Origin: Ralstonia pickettii | GTDB taxonomy: Bacteria > Pseudomonadota > Gammaproteobacteria > Burkholderiales > Burkholderiaceae | DNA length: 64,000 nucleotides | Reading direction: 5' to 3' | NCBI RefSeq assembly: GCF_030582395.1 | Contig: NZ_CP104381.1 | Coordinates: 2,604,001-2,668,000, forward strand | Shown: piece by piece, positions 8,372 to 19,400 of the stretch | How the letters are laid out: each line of letters starts with the position of its first letter | Numbering within the stretch: position 1 is the stretch's first letter | The notes under the pieces: generated by a model | Seen by the model: only the letters and a program-made list of their open reading frames with translations | The model's database searches: none | What the model was told of the DNA's origin: nothing | Position numbers and translations under genes: made by a program

Positions 8372-8869
8372 TCAGGCGGGATCGGGCTCCGCCAGCAGCC
8401 GCTCAATATCGTCGGCAATCTCTTCGGGCTTGGTCAGGGGCGCGTAGCGCTTGTAGACCGTGCCATCGCGGCGCAGCAGGAACTTGGTGAAGTTCCATTT
8501 GATGGCTCCGATACCGAGCACGCCGGGCTTTTCCGTGGTCAGCCACTTGTAGAGCGGATGCGCGTTGGAGCCATTCACGTCGATCTTGCCGAACATCGGA
8601 AACGACACGCCGTAATTCTTTTCGCAAAAGGCGCCGATTTCGTCTGCACCGCCCGGCTCCTGCTTGCCGAACTGGTTGCACGGAAAGCCGAGCACTTCCA
8701 ACCCCTTGTCGTGCAGCCGTTTGTACACCGCCTCCAGCCCGGCGTATTGCGGCGTGAATCCGCACTTGCTCGCCGTGTTCACGATCAGCAGGACCTTGCC
8801 CTTGTACTGCGACAGCGGCACGCGCTGGCCGGTCAACGAATCGGCCTCGAATGCATAAACGTCAGTCAT
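8372..8869 (-). CDS. glutathione peroxidase family protein
   Basis: Thiol peroxidase of 165 residues that reduces hydroperoxides. The catalytic tetrad is visible: Cys36 in NTASKCGFTPQY, Gln in FPCNQFGKQEPG, and Trp-Asn in KWNFTKF. The active residue is Cys rather than selenocysteine, as usual in bacteria. The start at 8869 has a GGAG ribosome-binding site; the longer frame to 8932 adds an unconserved stretch. It adds to the peroxide defence represented by katG, dps and oxyR in this window. Confidence 0.93.
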   Translation of the reverse strand: MTDVYAFEADSLTGQRVPLSQYKGKVLLIVNTASKCGFTPQYAGLEAVYKRLHDKGLEVLGFPCNQFGKQEPGGADEIGAFCEKNYGVSFPMFGKIDVNGSNAHPLYKWLTTEKPGVLGIGAIKWNFTKFLLRRDGTVYKRYAPLTKPEEIADDIERLLAEPDPA

Positions 8870-8964
8870 GGCTACTCTCCGGAGGGTTGCAAACGGTAAC
8901 CAGCGAGGCCGAGCAAACCTGGCACGCTGCACATCACCTCAAATGATGTAGCGTCTGCGCCACA

Positions 8965-10104
8965 TCAGACGACATTCAGATGCTCTGTGCCGGCAGACAG
9001 GTCGGTCTGGCCACCGCGCTTGCTGTGCAGCTTGATCTGCAGGCGCAAGTCGTTGAGCGAGTCCGCGTTACGCAGCGCATCCTCGTACGTGATCTTGTTC
9101 TGTTCGTACAACTCGAACAGCGCCTGGTCAAACGAAATCATCCCCTGCTCGCGGGATTTCTTCATGACCTCCTTCAGCTCGTGCACCTCGCCCTTGAAGA
9201 TGAGGTCTTGCACCAGCGGGGTCGCCAGCATGATTTCGACGGCCGGCACGCGCCCTTTCTTACCCTGACGCGGCAGCAGGCGTTGCGCAATCATCGCGCG
9301 CAGGTTCAGCGACAGGTCGATCAGCAGCTGTTGACGCTTTTCTTCCGGGAAGAAGTTGATGATCCGGTCGATCGCCTGGTTCGAGCTGTTGGCGTGCAGC
9401 GTGGCGAGGCACAGGTGGCCGGTTTCCGCATACTGGATCGCGTATTCCATCGTGTCGCGATCGCGGATTTCGCCGATCAGGATCACATCCGGCGCCTGGC
9501 GCAGCGTGTTCTTCAGCGCTACGTGCCAGGACTCGGTATCCACGCCCACCTCACGCTGCGTCACCACGCAGTTCTGGTGCGCGTGCACGTATTCGACCGG
9601 GTCTTCGATGGTGATGATGTGGCCGTACGAATTCGCATTGCGATAGCCCACCATCGCCGCCAGCGAGGTCGACTTGCCCGAGCCCGTGGCACCCACCACG
9701 ATCACGAGGCCGCGCTTGCTCATGACGATCTCGTTCAGGATCGGCGGCAGGTCCAGCTCGCCCAGCGTCGGGATCTTCGTGTTGATGGTCCGCAGCACCA
9801 TGCCGGCGCGGCCTTGCTGCATGAACGCCGACACGCGGAAACGCCCTGCACCCGGCGCCGTGATGGCGAAGTTGCATTCCGAGCTGTCTTCATACTCGCG
9901 CAACTGCTTCTCGTTCATGATCGACTTGACCAGACCGAGGGCCTGCTGGGCATTCAGCGGCTGCTGAGAGATCGGCGTGACCTTGCCGTCCACTTTGATC
10001 GCGGGCGGAAATTCTGCCGTGATGAACAAGTCCGAGCCACGGCTGTTCACCATCAACTGCAAGAGTTCGTGGATGTATTTGGTGGCGGCTTCGCGGTCCA
10101 GCAT
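8965..10104 (-). CDS. pilU: type IV pilus retraction ATPase-like PilU
   Basis: Hexameric motor ATPase of the PilT family (379 residues), working with PilT in pilus retraction and twitching motility at the inner-membrane base. Walker A is GATGSGKST; the Asp boxes (ITIEDPVEYVH), Walker B (DVILIGEIRD) and His box (GHLCLATLHANS) are intact. The family-specific C-terminus, about 30 residues longer than PilT, identifies it as PilU. It lies 66 bp downstream of pilT on the same strand, the standard pilTU order. Confidence 0.94.
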   Translation of the reverse strand: MLDREAATKYIHELLQLMVNSRGSDLFITAEFPPAIKVDGKVTPISQQPLNAQQALGLVKSIMNEKQLREYEDSSECNFAITAPGAGRFRVSAFMQQGRAGMVLRTINTKIPTLGELDLPPILNEIVMSKRGLVIVVGATGSGKSTSLAAMVGYRNANSYGHIITIEDPVEYVHAHQNCVVTQREVGVDTESWHVALKNTLRQAPDVILIGEIRDRDTMEYAIQYAETGHLCLATLHANSSNQAIDRIINFFPEEKRQQLLIDLSLNLRAMIAQRLLPRQGKKGRVPAVEIMLATPLVQDLIFKGEVHELKEVMKKSREQGMISFDQALFELYEQNKITYEDALRNADSLNDLRLQIKLHSKRGGQTDLSAGTEHLNVV

Positions 10105-10143
10105 GGCGTGCCCCTCCTCGAAAGAATTGGAAAGCGCGCTGAC

Positions 10144-10179
10144 GTATCGGTCAGCGTATCAGTTCGCGTGTCAGTTCGC
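10144..10179. repeat. three imperfect 12-bp tandem units at the pilT 3' end
   Basis: Units gtatcggtcagc (10144-10155), gtatcagttcgc (10156-10167) and gtgtcagttcgc (10168-10179) follow head to tail. The last unit runs into the final codons and stop of pilT. This suggests a small slippage-born duplication. Confidence 0.6.
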
Positions 10180-11214
10180 GAACGCGTCCGGGTTCTTGGC
10201 GATGGCGCGTGCGTCTGCGTAGTTGATCGCCGAGCGCTTGATCAGCTCCGACAGGCACTGGTCGAGCGTCTGCATGCCCATGCCGCTGCTGGTCTGCATC
10301 ATCGAGTACATCTGCGAGATCTTGTTCTCGCGGATCAAGTGACGGATGGCCGGCGTGGCAATCATGATTTCGTGCGCCGCAATCCGGCCCGAACCGTCGC
10401 GCGTCTTGAGCAGCGTCTGCGAGATCACCGCCTCCAGCGATTCGGAAAGCATGGTGCGGACCATCTCTTTTTCGTCCGACGGGAACACGTCGACGACCCG
10501 GTCGATGGTCTTGGCCGCCGAGCTGGTGTGCAGCGTGCCGAACACCAAGTGGCCGGTTTCTGCGGCGGTAAGCGCCAGGCGAATGGTTTCAAGGTCACGC
10601 AATTCGCCGACCAGCACCACGTCCGGATCTTCACGCAGCGCCGACTTCAGCGCATTGGCGAACGAATGGGTATGGGGCCCGAGTTCACGCTGGTTGATCA
10701 GGCTCTTCTTCGATTCGTGCACGAATTCGATCGGGTCCTCCACCGTGAGGATGTGGCCCATGTCGTTTTCGTTGCGGTGATTGACCATCGCGGCCAGCGT
10801 GGTCGACTTGCCCGAGCCGGTCGGGCCCGTGACGAGCACCAGGCCGCGCGGCTTCATCGCCAGGTCAGCGAACACGGCGGGCGCCTTCAGGTCATCCAGC
10901 GAGAGCACCTTCGACGGAATCGTCCGGAACACGGCCGAAGCGCCGCGGTTCTGGTTGAACGCGTTGACCCGGAAACGCGAGAGCCCCGGGATCTCAAACG
11001 AGAAGTCGACTTCCAGGTTTTCTTCGTAGACCTTGCGCTGCCCGTCGCTCATGATGTCGTACACCATGGAGTGCACATCCTGGTGCGTGAGCGGGGGCAC
11101 GTTGATCCGGCGCATGTCGCCGTGGATCCGGATCATCGGCGGCAGTCCGGCCGACAGGTGCAAGTCCGACGCCTTGTTCTTGGCGGAAAACGCCAGAAGC
11201 TGCGCGATGTCCAT
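10171..11214 (-). CDS. pilT: type IV pilus retraction ATPase PilT
   Basis: The main retraction motor for type IV pili, 347 residues. Walker A GPTGSGKST, Asp box LTVEDPIEFVH, Walker B DVVLVGELRD, His box GHLVFGTLHTSS and the C-terminal AIRHLIRENK (the PilT-specific retraction motif region) are all present. The ATG at 11214 has a GGGGGT purine stretch upstream. It is divergent from yggS, a conserved arrangement across many proteobacteria. Confidence 0.96.
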   Translation of the reverse strand: MDIAQLLAFSAKNKASDLHLSAGLPPMIRIHGDMRRINVPPLTHQDVHSMVYDIMSDGQRKVYEENLEVDFSFEIPGLSRFRVNAFNQNRGASAVFRTIPSKVLSLDDLKAPAVFADLAMKPRGLVLVTGPTGSGKSTTLAAMVNHRNENDMGHILTVEDPIEFVHESKKSLINQRELGPHTHSFANALKSALREDPDVVLVGELRDLETIRLALTAAETGHLVFGTLHTSSAAKTIDRVVDVFPSDEKEMVRTMLSESLEAVISQTLLKTRDGSGRIAAHEIMIATPAIRHLIRENKISQMYSMMQTSSGMGMQTLDQCLSELIKRSAINYADARAIAKNPDAFAN

Positions 11215-11336
11215 CTTATAATGACCCCCGACTTTTTTATGTCGCCCGGGCGTCGCAATGGCGCCTCCAGACGCGCTCCGAGCCGTTGTTTTGACGTGCC
11301 GGAACCTTGTTTATTTGTAACAAACGTCGCCGGATT

Positions 11337-12053
11337 ATGTCTGTAATCGCCGCCAACTTGCAAGCCGTGCGTCAACGGATCACAACGGCCTGCACACTGG
11401 CTTCGCGCGATGCTGCGGGTGTCACATTGCTGGCCGTTTCCAAGACGTTCGACGCCGATGCCATACGCGCCGCGCATGCCGCCGGGCAACGCCTCTTCGG
11501 CGAAAACTACGTGCAGGAAGGCGTTGCCAAGATCGACGCGCTGGCCGACCTGCGCACGGGCACCGACCCGATCCGCTGGCACTTCATCGGCCCCCTGCAG
11601 AGCAACAAGACGCGCGCCGTGGCCGAACAGTTCGACTGGGTGCACAGCGTCGATCGCCTGAAGATCGCCGAGCGGCTGTCGGCGCAGCGCCCGGACACCT
11701 TGCCGCCGCTGCAGGTCTGTCTCGAGATCAACATCAGCCGCCAGGCCAGCAAACATGGCCTGCTGCCCGATTTCGATGAAGTGCTTGCCGTGGCACAAGC
11801 CGTCTCGGCGCTGCCCCGTCTGCAATTGCGCGGCCTGATGGCCGTGCCCGAGCCGAGCGATGACCCCGCCGCGCAACGCAAGCCGTTTGCCGATCTGCGT
11901 GCACTGGCAAATAGGCTGCGCGAGGCCGGCATCCCGCTCGATACGCTGTCGATGGGCATGTCCGCCGATCTGGAAGACGCGATTGCCGAAGGCGCCACGA
12001 TTGTGCGCGTCGGCAGCGCCATCTTCGGCGCGCGGCATTACGCCCACGCCTGA
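11337..12053 (+). CDS. yggS: YggS-family PLP-binding protein
   Basis: A monomeric pyridoxal-phosphate-binding protein (238 residues) involved in vitamin B6 and amino-acid homeostasis. The PLP lysine is Lys36 in LLAVSKTFDA; GENYVQE, WHFIGPLQSNK and LSMGMSADLEDAI are further family signatures. I chose the ATG at 11337 over an upstream in-frame start at 11307 because homologues begin MSxIxxNL. It lies 30 bp before proC, with which it usually forms an operon. Confidence 0.93.
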   Translation: MSVIAANLQAVRQRITTACTLASRDAAGVTLLAVSKTFDADAIRAAHAAGQRLFGENYVQEGVAKIDALADLRTGTDPIRWHFIGPLQSNKTRAVAEQFDWVHSVDRLKIAERLSAQRPDTLPPLQVCLEINISRQASKHGLLPDFDEVLAVAQAVSALPRLQLRGLMAVPEPSDDPAAQRKPFADLRALANRLREAGIPLDTLSMGMSADLEDAIAEGATIVRVGSAIFGARHYAHA

Positions 12054-12083
12054 ATTCCTGTTTCCTCTCACACCACCACTCTC

Positions 12084-12908
12084 ATGCTCGACACTCTGAA
12101 ACTCGGCTTCATCGGCGGCGGCAACATGGCGGCGGCCCTCATCGGCGGCCTCATTGCCAAGGGCGCACACGGCGCCAACATCGTGGTGGTGGATCCGACC
12201 GAGTCTGCCCGCAGCCGCGCCGAACAGACCTGGGGCGCCCGCACCGCTGCCGCTCCGGGCGCAGAACTGGCCGACCGCGACGTGATCGTCCTGGCAGTCA
12301 AACCGCAGCAGATGCGCGAGGTCTGTGCGCAACTCGCCCCGCATCTGGGCGACAGCCTGGTGCTGTCGGTGGCGGCGGGCATCCGCATCCAGGATCTGTC
12401 GCGCTGGCTGAATGGCCATGCACGTGTGGTCCGGGCGATGCCGAATACGCCTGCGCTTTCCGGCCTCGGGATGACCGGCCTGGCCGCCAACGCTGGCCTG
12501 TCGGACGGGGACCGGGCTACCGCCAGCGCCATCGCCAATGCCGTCGGCAAGAGCGTTTGGGTGCCCGCCGAAGCGCAGATCGATGCGGTGACCGCCATCT
12601 CGGGCAGCGGCCCCGCGTACGTGTTCTATTTCATCGAAGCGATGCAGCAGGCGGCGCAGGAGTTGGGGCTGTCGGCTGAGGATGGCCGCACGCTGGCGGT
12701 CGAGACGTTTATTGGTGCGGCCACGCTGGCGGGCCAATCGACCGAGCCGGTGGAGGTGTTGCGCGAGCGTGTGACGTCCAAGGGCGGGACAACCTATGCG
12801 GCGCTGACGTCAATGGAAGGCGCTGATATCAAGGCTGCCTTTGTGCGGGCGATGCATGCCGCGGCGGCTCGGGGGAAGGAGATGGGGGAGGAATTTGGGC
12901 GGGATTGA
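12084..12908 (+). CDS. proC: pyrroline-5-carboxylate reductase
   Basis: Catalyses the last step of proline synthesis, NAD(P)H-dependent reduction of pyrroline-5-carboxylate. The 274-residue protein has the Rossmann start LGFIGGGNMAAALIGGL and the C-terminal P5CR signature (VTSKGGTTYAALTSMEG, with the earlier VTAISGSGPAYVF). It is the second gene after yggS. proA, which acts just before it in the pathway, lies 41 kb away in this window. Confidence 0.95.
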   Translation: MLDTLKLGFIGGGNMAAALIGGLIAKGAHGANIVVVDPTESARSRAEQTWGARTAAAPGAELADRDVIVLAVKPQQMREVCAQLAPHLGDSLVLSVAAGIRIQDLSRWLNGHARVVRAMPNTPALSGLGMTGLAANAGLSDGDRATASAIANAVGKSVWVPAEAQIDAVTAISGSGPAYVFYFIEAMQQAAQELGLSAEDGRTLAVETFIGAATLAGQSTEPVEVLRERVTSKGGTTYAALTSMEGADIKAAFVRAMHAAAARGKEMGEEFGRD

Positions 12909-12923
12909 GGGTTATTGGTCTAT

Positions 12924-13013
12924 CCCTTGTTTCATCCCCTGCCGGGGCTGGCTCACTTTCTTTGTCTTGCCAAAGAAGAGTAGGTCGTGCCCCGGCAGGG
13001 GATGAAACCAGGG
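12924..13013. repeat. 90-bp composite palindrome between proC and ubiA
   Basis: A 25-bp arm at 12924-12948 matches the inverse complement of 12989-13013 at 24 of 25 positions; the core is cccctgccggggc. The 40-bp centre holds a second, smaller dyad (ttctttg / caaagaa). It sits between convergent proC and ubiA. The structure and the ctttctttg-type centre resemble palindromic intergenic repeats I associate with beta- and gamma-proteobacteria. It could also act as a bidirectional transcription barrier, although there is no strong T-run. Confidence 0.75.
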
Positions 13014-13029
13014 ACGCACCACAAACGCC

Positions 13030-13905
13030 CTAGCGCAGCAAATACGCTCCCGCCACCCCGGCAAACAAACAAGCCCCCAGCCAATTGTTATGCCGGAAAA
13101 CAAAAAAGCACTTCATCCGATCACGCGTCTGCAGCATCGGGTAATACCAGAGCGACAACGCCACGGCAGCGGCAAACCCAATCCAATACGCCACGCCTAG
13201 TGCCATCACATGGCCAGCCCAGGCCATGATCCCGAAGAAGCCGACGTAGCACAGCATGATCGCCGCCACGTCGTAGCGTCCGAACGTAATGGCCGACGTT
13301 TTGATGCCGATGAGCAGATCGTCATCGCGGTCGACCATCGCATATGCAGTGTCGTAGGCGACGGCCCAGAACACATTGCCGGCCAGCATCAGCCATGCGA
13401 GCGCCGGCACCTGATCCTGCACCGCTGCATACGCCATTGGAATTCCAAACCCGAACGCAATACCGAGGTACGCCTGCGGAATCGCGAAGAACCGCTTGAA
13501 GAACGGATACGTGCCGGCAATCACAATGGCGGCGACCGACATCCACTTCGTCAGCGCGTTGAGCGGCAGGATCAGCGTGAAGGCAATGAGCGACAGCACC
13601 GCGGCAACTGCCAGCGCTTCCCACGGTGCGATCAGGCCAGCGGTGAGGGGCCGCTCCTTGGTACGTTTGACGTGCTTGTCAAAGTCGCGATCCGCCCAGT
13701 CGTTGACCGCGCAGCCGGCCGAGCGCATCAGGAACGTGCCGACCGTGAAAATCACCACCAGCGACAGCGGCGGATGGCCATCGGCGGCCATCCACAGCGC
13801 CCACAGCGTCGGCCACAGCAGCAGCAGCGTGCCGATCGGTTTGTCCATCCGCATCAGGCGCGCATAGAGCACGAGGCGGCTGGGTTGGGCAGCGGACGAT
13901 TGCAT
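13030..13905 (-). CDS. ubiA: 4-hydroxybenzoate polyprenyltransferase
   Basis: Membrane prenyltransferase that attaches the polyprenyl tail to 4-hydroxybenzoate in ubiquinone synthesis; 291 residues and about eight membrane helices. The two Asp-rich motifs that bind Mg-diphosphate are present: NDWADRDFD and DRDDD. The start is not certain: ATG at 13905 is preferred, but GTG at 13914 and TTG at 13917 are in frame. Upstream, within 20 bp, lies the katG terminator, so the ribosome-binding region is poor and compressed. Confidence 0.93.
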   Translation of the reverse strand: MQSSAAQPSRLVLYARLMRMDKPIGTLLLLWPTLWALWMAADGHPPLSLVVIFTVGTFLMRSAGCAVNDWADRDFDKHVKRTKERPLTAGLIAPWEALAVAAVLSLIAFTLILPLNALTKWMSVAAIVIAGTYPFFKRFFAIPQAYLGIAFGFGIPMAYAAVQDQVPALAWLMLAGNVFWAVAYDTAYAMVDRDDDLLIGIKTSAITFGRYDVAAIMLCYVGFFGIMAWAGHVMALGVAYWIGFAAAVALSLWYYPMLQTRDRMKCFFVFRHNNWLGACLFAGVAGAYLLR

Positions 13906-13917
13906 GGAATTCACCAA

Positions 13918-13954
13918 AGAAAAATGGCGCCTGCACGAGGCAAGGCGCCATTTT
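13918..13954 (-). terminator. intrinsic terminator of katG
   Basis: Arms aaaatggcgcc (13921-13931) and ggcgccatttt (13944-13954) form an 11-bp stem. Read on the minus strand, a T-rich run follows directly. It lies between the katG stop at 13973 and the ubiA start at about 13905. Confidence 0.85.
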
Positions 13955-13972
13955 AGTCCTGCCGAAAGCCGC

Positions 13973-16766
<2,794 letters not shown>

Positions 16767-16940
16767 CTGGATTCCCCTATGAAGTGGTGTGCAAAAACGC
16801 AATGCCGTTGCCGTGATTCAGCGTTGGGCAATGCGTGCTTCGAGCCTTCTTTCGGTTGCCACTGAAGCAGCAAGTTCCGATCGTCGCATCGTCCTATGAC
16901 GAAACGCAGAGCGGAAGGCAACCGAGCATCAGGCCGGTCA

Positions 16941-17183
16941 TCAGACCGTGAGCTGCACCATACCGTGCAGGAGCACGATCATAGCGCCGGCAGCCACGAT
17001 GGACAGGCCGATCTGCTTGCGCACCCACTTGCGGTGCAGGCGAGCGGATTCTGCAACCCGCGAGACGCGGCCGCCGGCTGCACTGCCCGGCATGCCGGAC
17101 AACGTCAGCACCTCCGCCTGCGAGGCGCGCACTGTGCCCGCAAACCCCTGCCACTCCGAAACGAACATCCGCATCATTGCCAT
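16941..17183 (-). CDS. small single-span membrane protein, unknown function
   Basis: An 80-residue protein that I do not recognise. It has a hydrophilic N-terminal half (FVSEWQGFAGTVRASQAEVL) and one hydrophobic C-terminal helix (IGLSIVAAGAMIVLLHGMV). The translation start is well supported: AAGGAG precedes the ATG at 17183 by seven bases. The longer in-frame start at 17249 is not. It lies upstream of dps on the same strand and downstream of a candidate LysR-type binding site, so it may belong to the peroxide response. This is inferred from position only. Confidence 0.6.
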   Translation of the reverse strand: MAMMRMFVSEWQGFAGTVRASQAEVLTLSGMPGSAAGGRVSRVAESARLHRKWVRKQIGLSIVAAGAMIVLLHGMVQLTV

Positions 17184-17628
17184 CTTTTTTCTCCTTGCGA
17201 CCCTGCGCGCTCCTGATGCCTTGCCACAGCTCCGGGCAACTTCATGCATCTATCAGGCTAGTGCGATTCACCATAGGCGGCGAGCCATTCCAGCACGGTC
17301 GCAACGGTGTTCGAAGCAAGCGGCAGGGACATGACGGGCTCCACGGTGATTGGGCAGCGAGCGATAGGCTCACCATGAAACACAGTCTACCTTCCAACTA
17401 TCGATGCGTATATTTGATTGTTTTTATCTATCAATTAGACGTGCGCTATGGCCGTCATGCGGTGGTGTGTCCAATCGGGGTGTAAAGCGAAAGGGTGAGC
17501 GATGGCGTTGCGGGCCCGCGGCAGGAAATCCCGCGTCGCGCAGTCGGACGTTTTCGCCCTCGTGCATGCAGAGGGCTACGCCGTTTGGTTCGATGCAAAT
17601 GTTGCACCCTCTGTAGCGGAACTCAATG
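17184..17628. other. non-coding region between the small membrane gene and dmeR
   Basis: About 480 bp from the small minus-strand gene to the dmeR start, without a convincing gene. Several open frames cross it, but none has a plausible start signal or family signature. Its centre (about 17390-17440) is clearly AT-richer than the surroundings and contains a LysR-type dyad, listed separately. The dmeR operator occupies the right end. Confidence 0.6.
17417..17435. promoter_or_regulatory. LysR-type dyad, candidate OxyR site
   Basis: ATTG (17417-17420), eleven bases, CAAT (17432-17435): the T-N11-A geometry of LysR-type operators. Read on the minus strand, GATAG-ATAAAAA-CAATC also approximates the ATAG-N7-CTAT half-site used by OxyR. 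It lies about 235 bp upstream of the small membrane gene and about 230 bp upstream of dmeR. Confidence 0.4.
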
Positions 17629-17651
17629 TAGTATACCCCCCCACAGTATAT
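17629..17651. promoter_or_regulatory. DmeR/RcnR-type operator
   Basis: A run of seven C (17636-17642) is flanked on the left by tagtata and on the right by acagtatat. A G/C-tract bracketed by TATACT-like arms is the hallmark of operators of the RcnR/DmeR/CsoR family. It ends 15 bp before the dmeR ATG, in the right place to repress dmeR-dmeF. Confidence 0.7.
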
Positions 17652-17666
17652 TTATCGAGGTCATGG

Positions 17667-17945
17667 ATGAGCCATACCATCCGCGAGAAGCAAAAGCTGC
17701 TCAACCGCGTTCGGCGCATCCGCGGCCAACTCGATGCGATTGAGCGCGCGCTGGAGGAGGAACAGGGGTGCGCGCCGGTCCTGCAGCAGATCACGAGTTG
17801 CCGCGGCGCCATGAACGGCTTGCTGGCCATCGTGTTGGAAGACCACATCCGCACCCACCTGACCGAGGTGGATGACGAACATGAATACACCGAGGGCAGC
17901 GCCAAGGAGCAGCTGATCGAGGTCGTGCACAGCTATTTCAAATGA
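17667..17945 (+). CDS. dmeR: metal-sensing repressor of the RcnR/DmeR family
   Basis: An all-helical 92-residue CsoR/RcnR-family repressor that releases DNA when it binds Ni(II) or Co(II). The four RcnR ligands are all in register: His3, Cys35, His60 and His64 (MSHTIREK; GCAPV; EDHIRTHL). Copper-type CsoR proteins use a different set, so nickel/cobalt is favoured. I chose ATG 17667 because His3 requires that N-terminus; a longer frame to 17502 would include the operator. It lies seven bases before dmeF, which it presumably controls. Confidence 0.9.
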   Translation: MSHTIREKQKLLNRVRRIRGQLDAIERALEEEQGCAPVLQQITSCRGAMNGLLAIVLEDHIRTHLTEVDDEHEYTEGSAKEQLIEVVHSYFK

Positions 17946-17952
17946 GCCAGCC

Positions 17953-19257
17953 ATGAGTAACTTCTACGACACGCCGTTCGGTATCGGCCACGACCACGTG
18001 TTCCTGGGCGCGGGGCACGAGAAAAACGAGCGCAAGACATGGGCGGTGATCGTGCTCTGCACCCTCATGATGGCCGCCGAGATCATCGGCGGCAGCATGT
18101 TCGGCTCGCTGGCCCTGGTGGCTGATGGGCTGCACATGTCGACGCACGCCGGCGCCATGCTGATTGCGGCGCTGGCCTACACCTATGCGCGGCGCCACGC
18201 GAGCGACCCGCGCTTTGTGTTCGGTACGGGCAAGCTCGGTGACCTGGCCGGCTTCACCAGCGCCATCATCCTGGCGATGATCGCGCTGCTGATTGGCTAC
18301 GAGGCGGTGGTGCGATTCCTCTCGCCGGTGCCGATCCACTTTGGTGAGGCGATCCCGATTGCGGTCGTCGGTTTGCTGGTGAATATCGCAAGCGCCTGGC
18401 TGCTGAGCGGTGGCGACCACGGTGGTCACAGCCATGGTCACCATCATCACCATGGTCACGCCCACGGACACGATCACGGCGCAGCCGGACTTGGCGACAC
18501 GCATCCGCATGGCAAGGAAGTGCAACACATCGACGCGCCAGCGGGTGTGTTTGCACTTTCGATCTTCGAAGATGGCGTACCGCCAGTGTTCCGCCTGGCT
18601 GGAGAGACCGCCCCGCTACCCAGCGACGTGGCGACGGTCACCACCATCCGACCCGACGGCAGCCGGCAGGAATTCCTGATGGTCCGCAAGGCAAACTACC
18701 TGGAATCCACAACAGAAATTCCGGAGCCGCACGCCTTTACTGCCGTACTCGGCATTGGCGGTCAGGAACACAGCGTGGCCTTCGAAGAGCATGACCACGA
18801 TTACACCGATGGACACGGGGCGCACCATCGCGACCACAACATGCGCGCGGCCTATGTGCACGTTGTGGCCGATGCCGCCGTCTCGGTTCTGGCCATCATC
18901 GGGCTGTTGCTGGCAAAAACCTTCGGCTGGCTCTGGATGGACCCGCTTGCAGGCGTCGTCGGTGCGCTGGTCATTGCTAACTGGGCCTACGGACTGATGC
19001 GCGACACGGGTGGCATCCTAGTCGACATGACCCCCGACAAGCACATCGGCAGCCGCATCAAGACTGCACTGGAAACCGATGGCGACACGCTGCTCGATCT
19101 GCACGTCTGGCGCATCGGCCCTGGGCACTTGGGCGTGGTGGTCTCGGTGGGCACACGCCAAGCGCATCGCGGACCGCAGTTTTATCACGAACGGCTGCGG
19201 CGATTCCAAGCCCTGTCACACGTTACGGTCGAGGTTCATTCGTTACCGACCGAATGA
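17953..19257 (+). CDS. dmeF: cobalt/nickel efflux transporter of the CDF family (DmeF)
   Basis: Six-helix cation diffusion facilitator that exports divalent metal in exchange for protons; 434 residues. Transport-site residues are His61/His65 in TM2 (ADGLHMSTHAG) and His303/Asp307 in TM5 (HVVAD). A His-rich loop (about 156-176) follows TM4. It is followed by an extra beta-rich segment of about 85 residues (190-275, with FEDGVPP and TTIRPDGSRQEF) and a second His/Asp cluster (280-295). This makes the protein much longer than a plain CDF. The C-terminal cytoplasmic domain has DLHVWRIGPGHLGVVVSV. Pairing with dmeR supports Co/Ni. Confidence 0.93.
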   Translation: MSNFYDTPFGIGHDHVFLGAGHEKNERKTWAVIVLCTLMMAAEIIGGSMFGSLALVADGLHMSTHAGAMLIAALAYTYARRHASDPRFVFGTGKLGDLAGFTSAIILAMIALLIGYEAVVRFLSPVPIHFGEAIPIAVVGLLVNIASAWLLSGGDHGGHSHGHHHHHGHAHGHDHGAAGLGDTHPHGKEVQHIDAPAGVFALSIFEDGVPPVFRLAGETAPLPSDVATVTTIRPDGSRQEFLMVRKANYLESTTEIPEPHAFTAVLGIGGQEHSVAFEEHDHDYTDGHGAHHRDHNMRAAYVHVVADAAVSVLAIIGLLLAKTFGWLWMDPLAGVVGALVIANWAYGLMRDTGGILVDMTPDKHIGSRIKTALETDGDTLLDLHVWRIGPGHLGVVVSVGTRQAHRGPQFYHERLRRFQALSHVTVEVHSLPTE

Positions 19258-19400
19258 CCTGACGTCCGACCCGAACATATCTCCCGGACCACTAGCAAGG
19301 GAGGCGGTACCCCGTCATGTGGGGGCCGCTCCACCGCCTTTCCCCGACCAAAACAACAAGACATTGCCGCGGCCTATCTGCGGACGCTCCTCTCCCGACC

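Noticed and set aside
11217..11222. Perfect TATAAT on the plus strand at the pilT start codon
   Set aside because: No -35 at the right spacing. It overlaps the beginning of the divergent pilT gene, so I do not list it as the yggS promoter, although it could contribute.
8980..11346. 788-codon open frame on the plus strand across pilU and pilT
   Set aside because: It is the antisense shadow of two well-conserved ATPase genes. Its His/Arg/Val-rich composition is typical of mirror frames of GC-rich genes.
17502..17666. Longer start for dmeR at 17502
   Set aside because: It would move the metal ligand His3 away from the N-terminus and place the operator inside the coding region. The 92-residue form matches RcnR-type proteins exactly.
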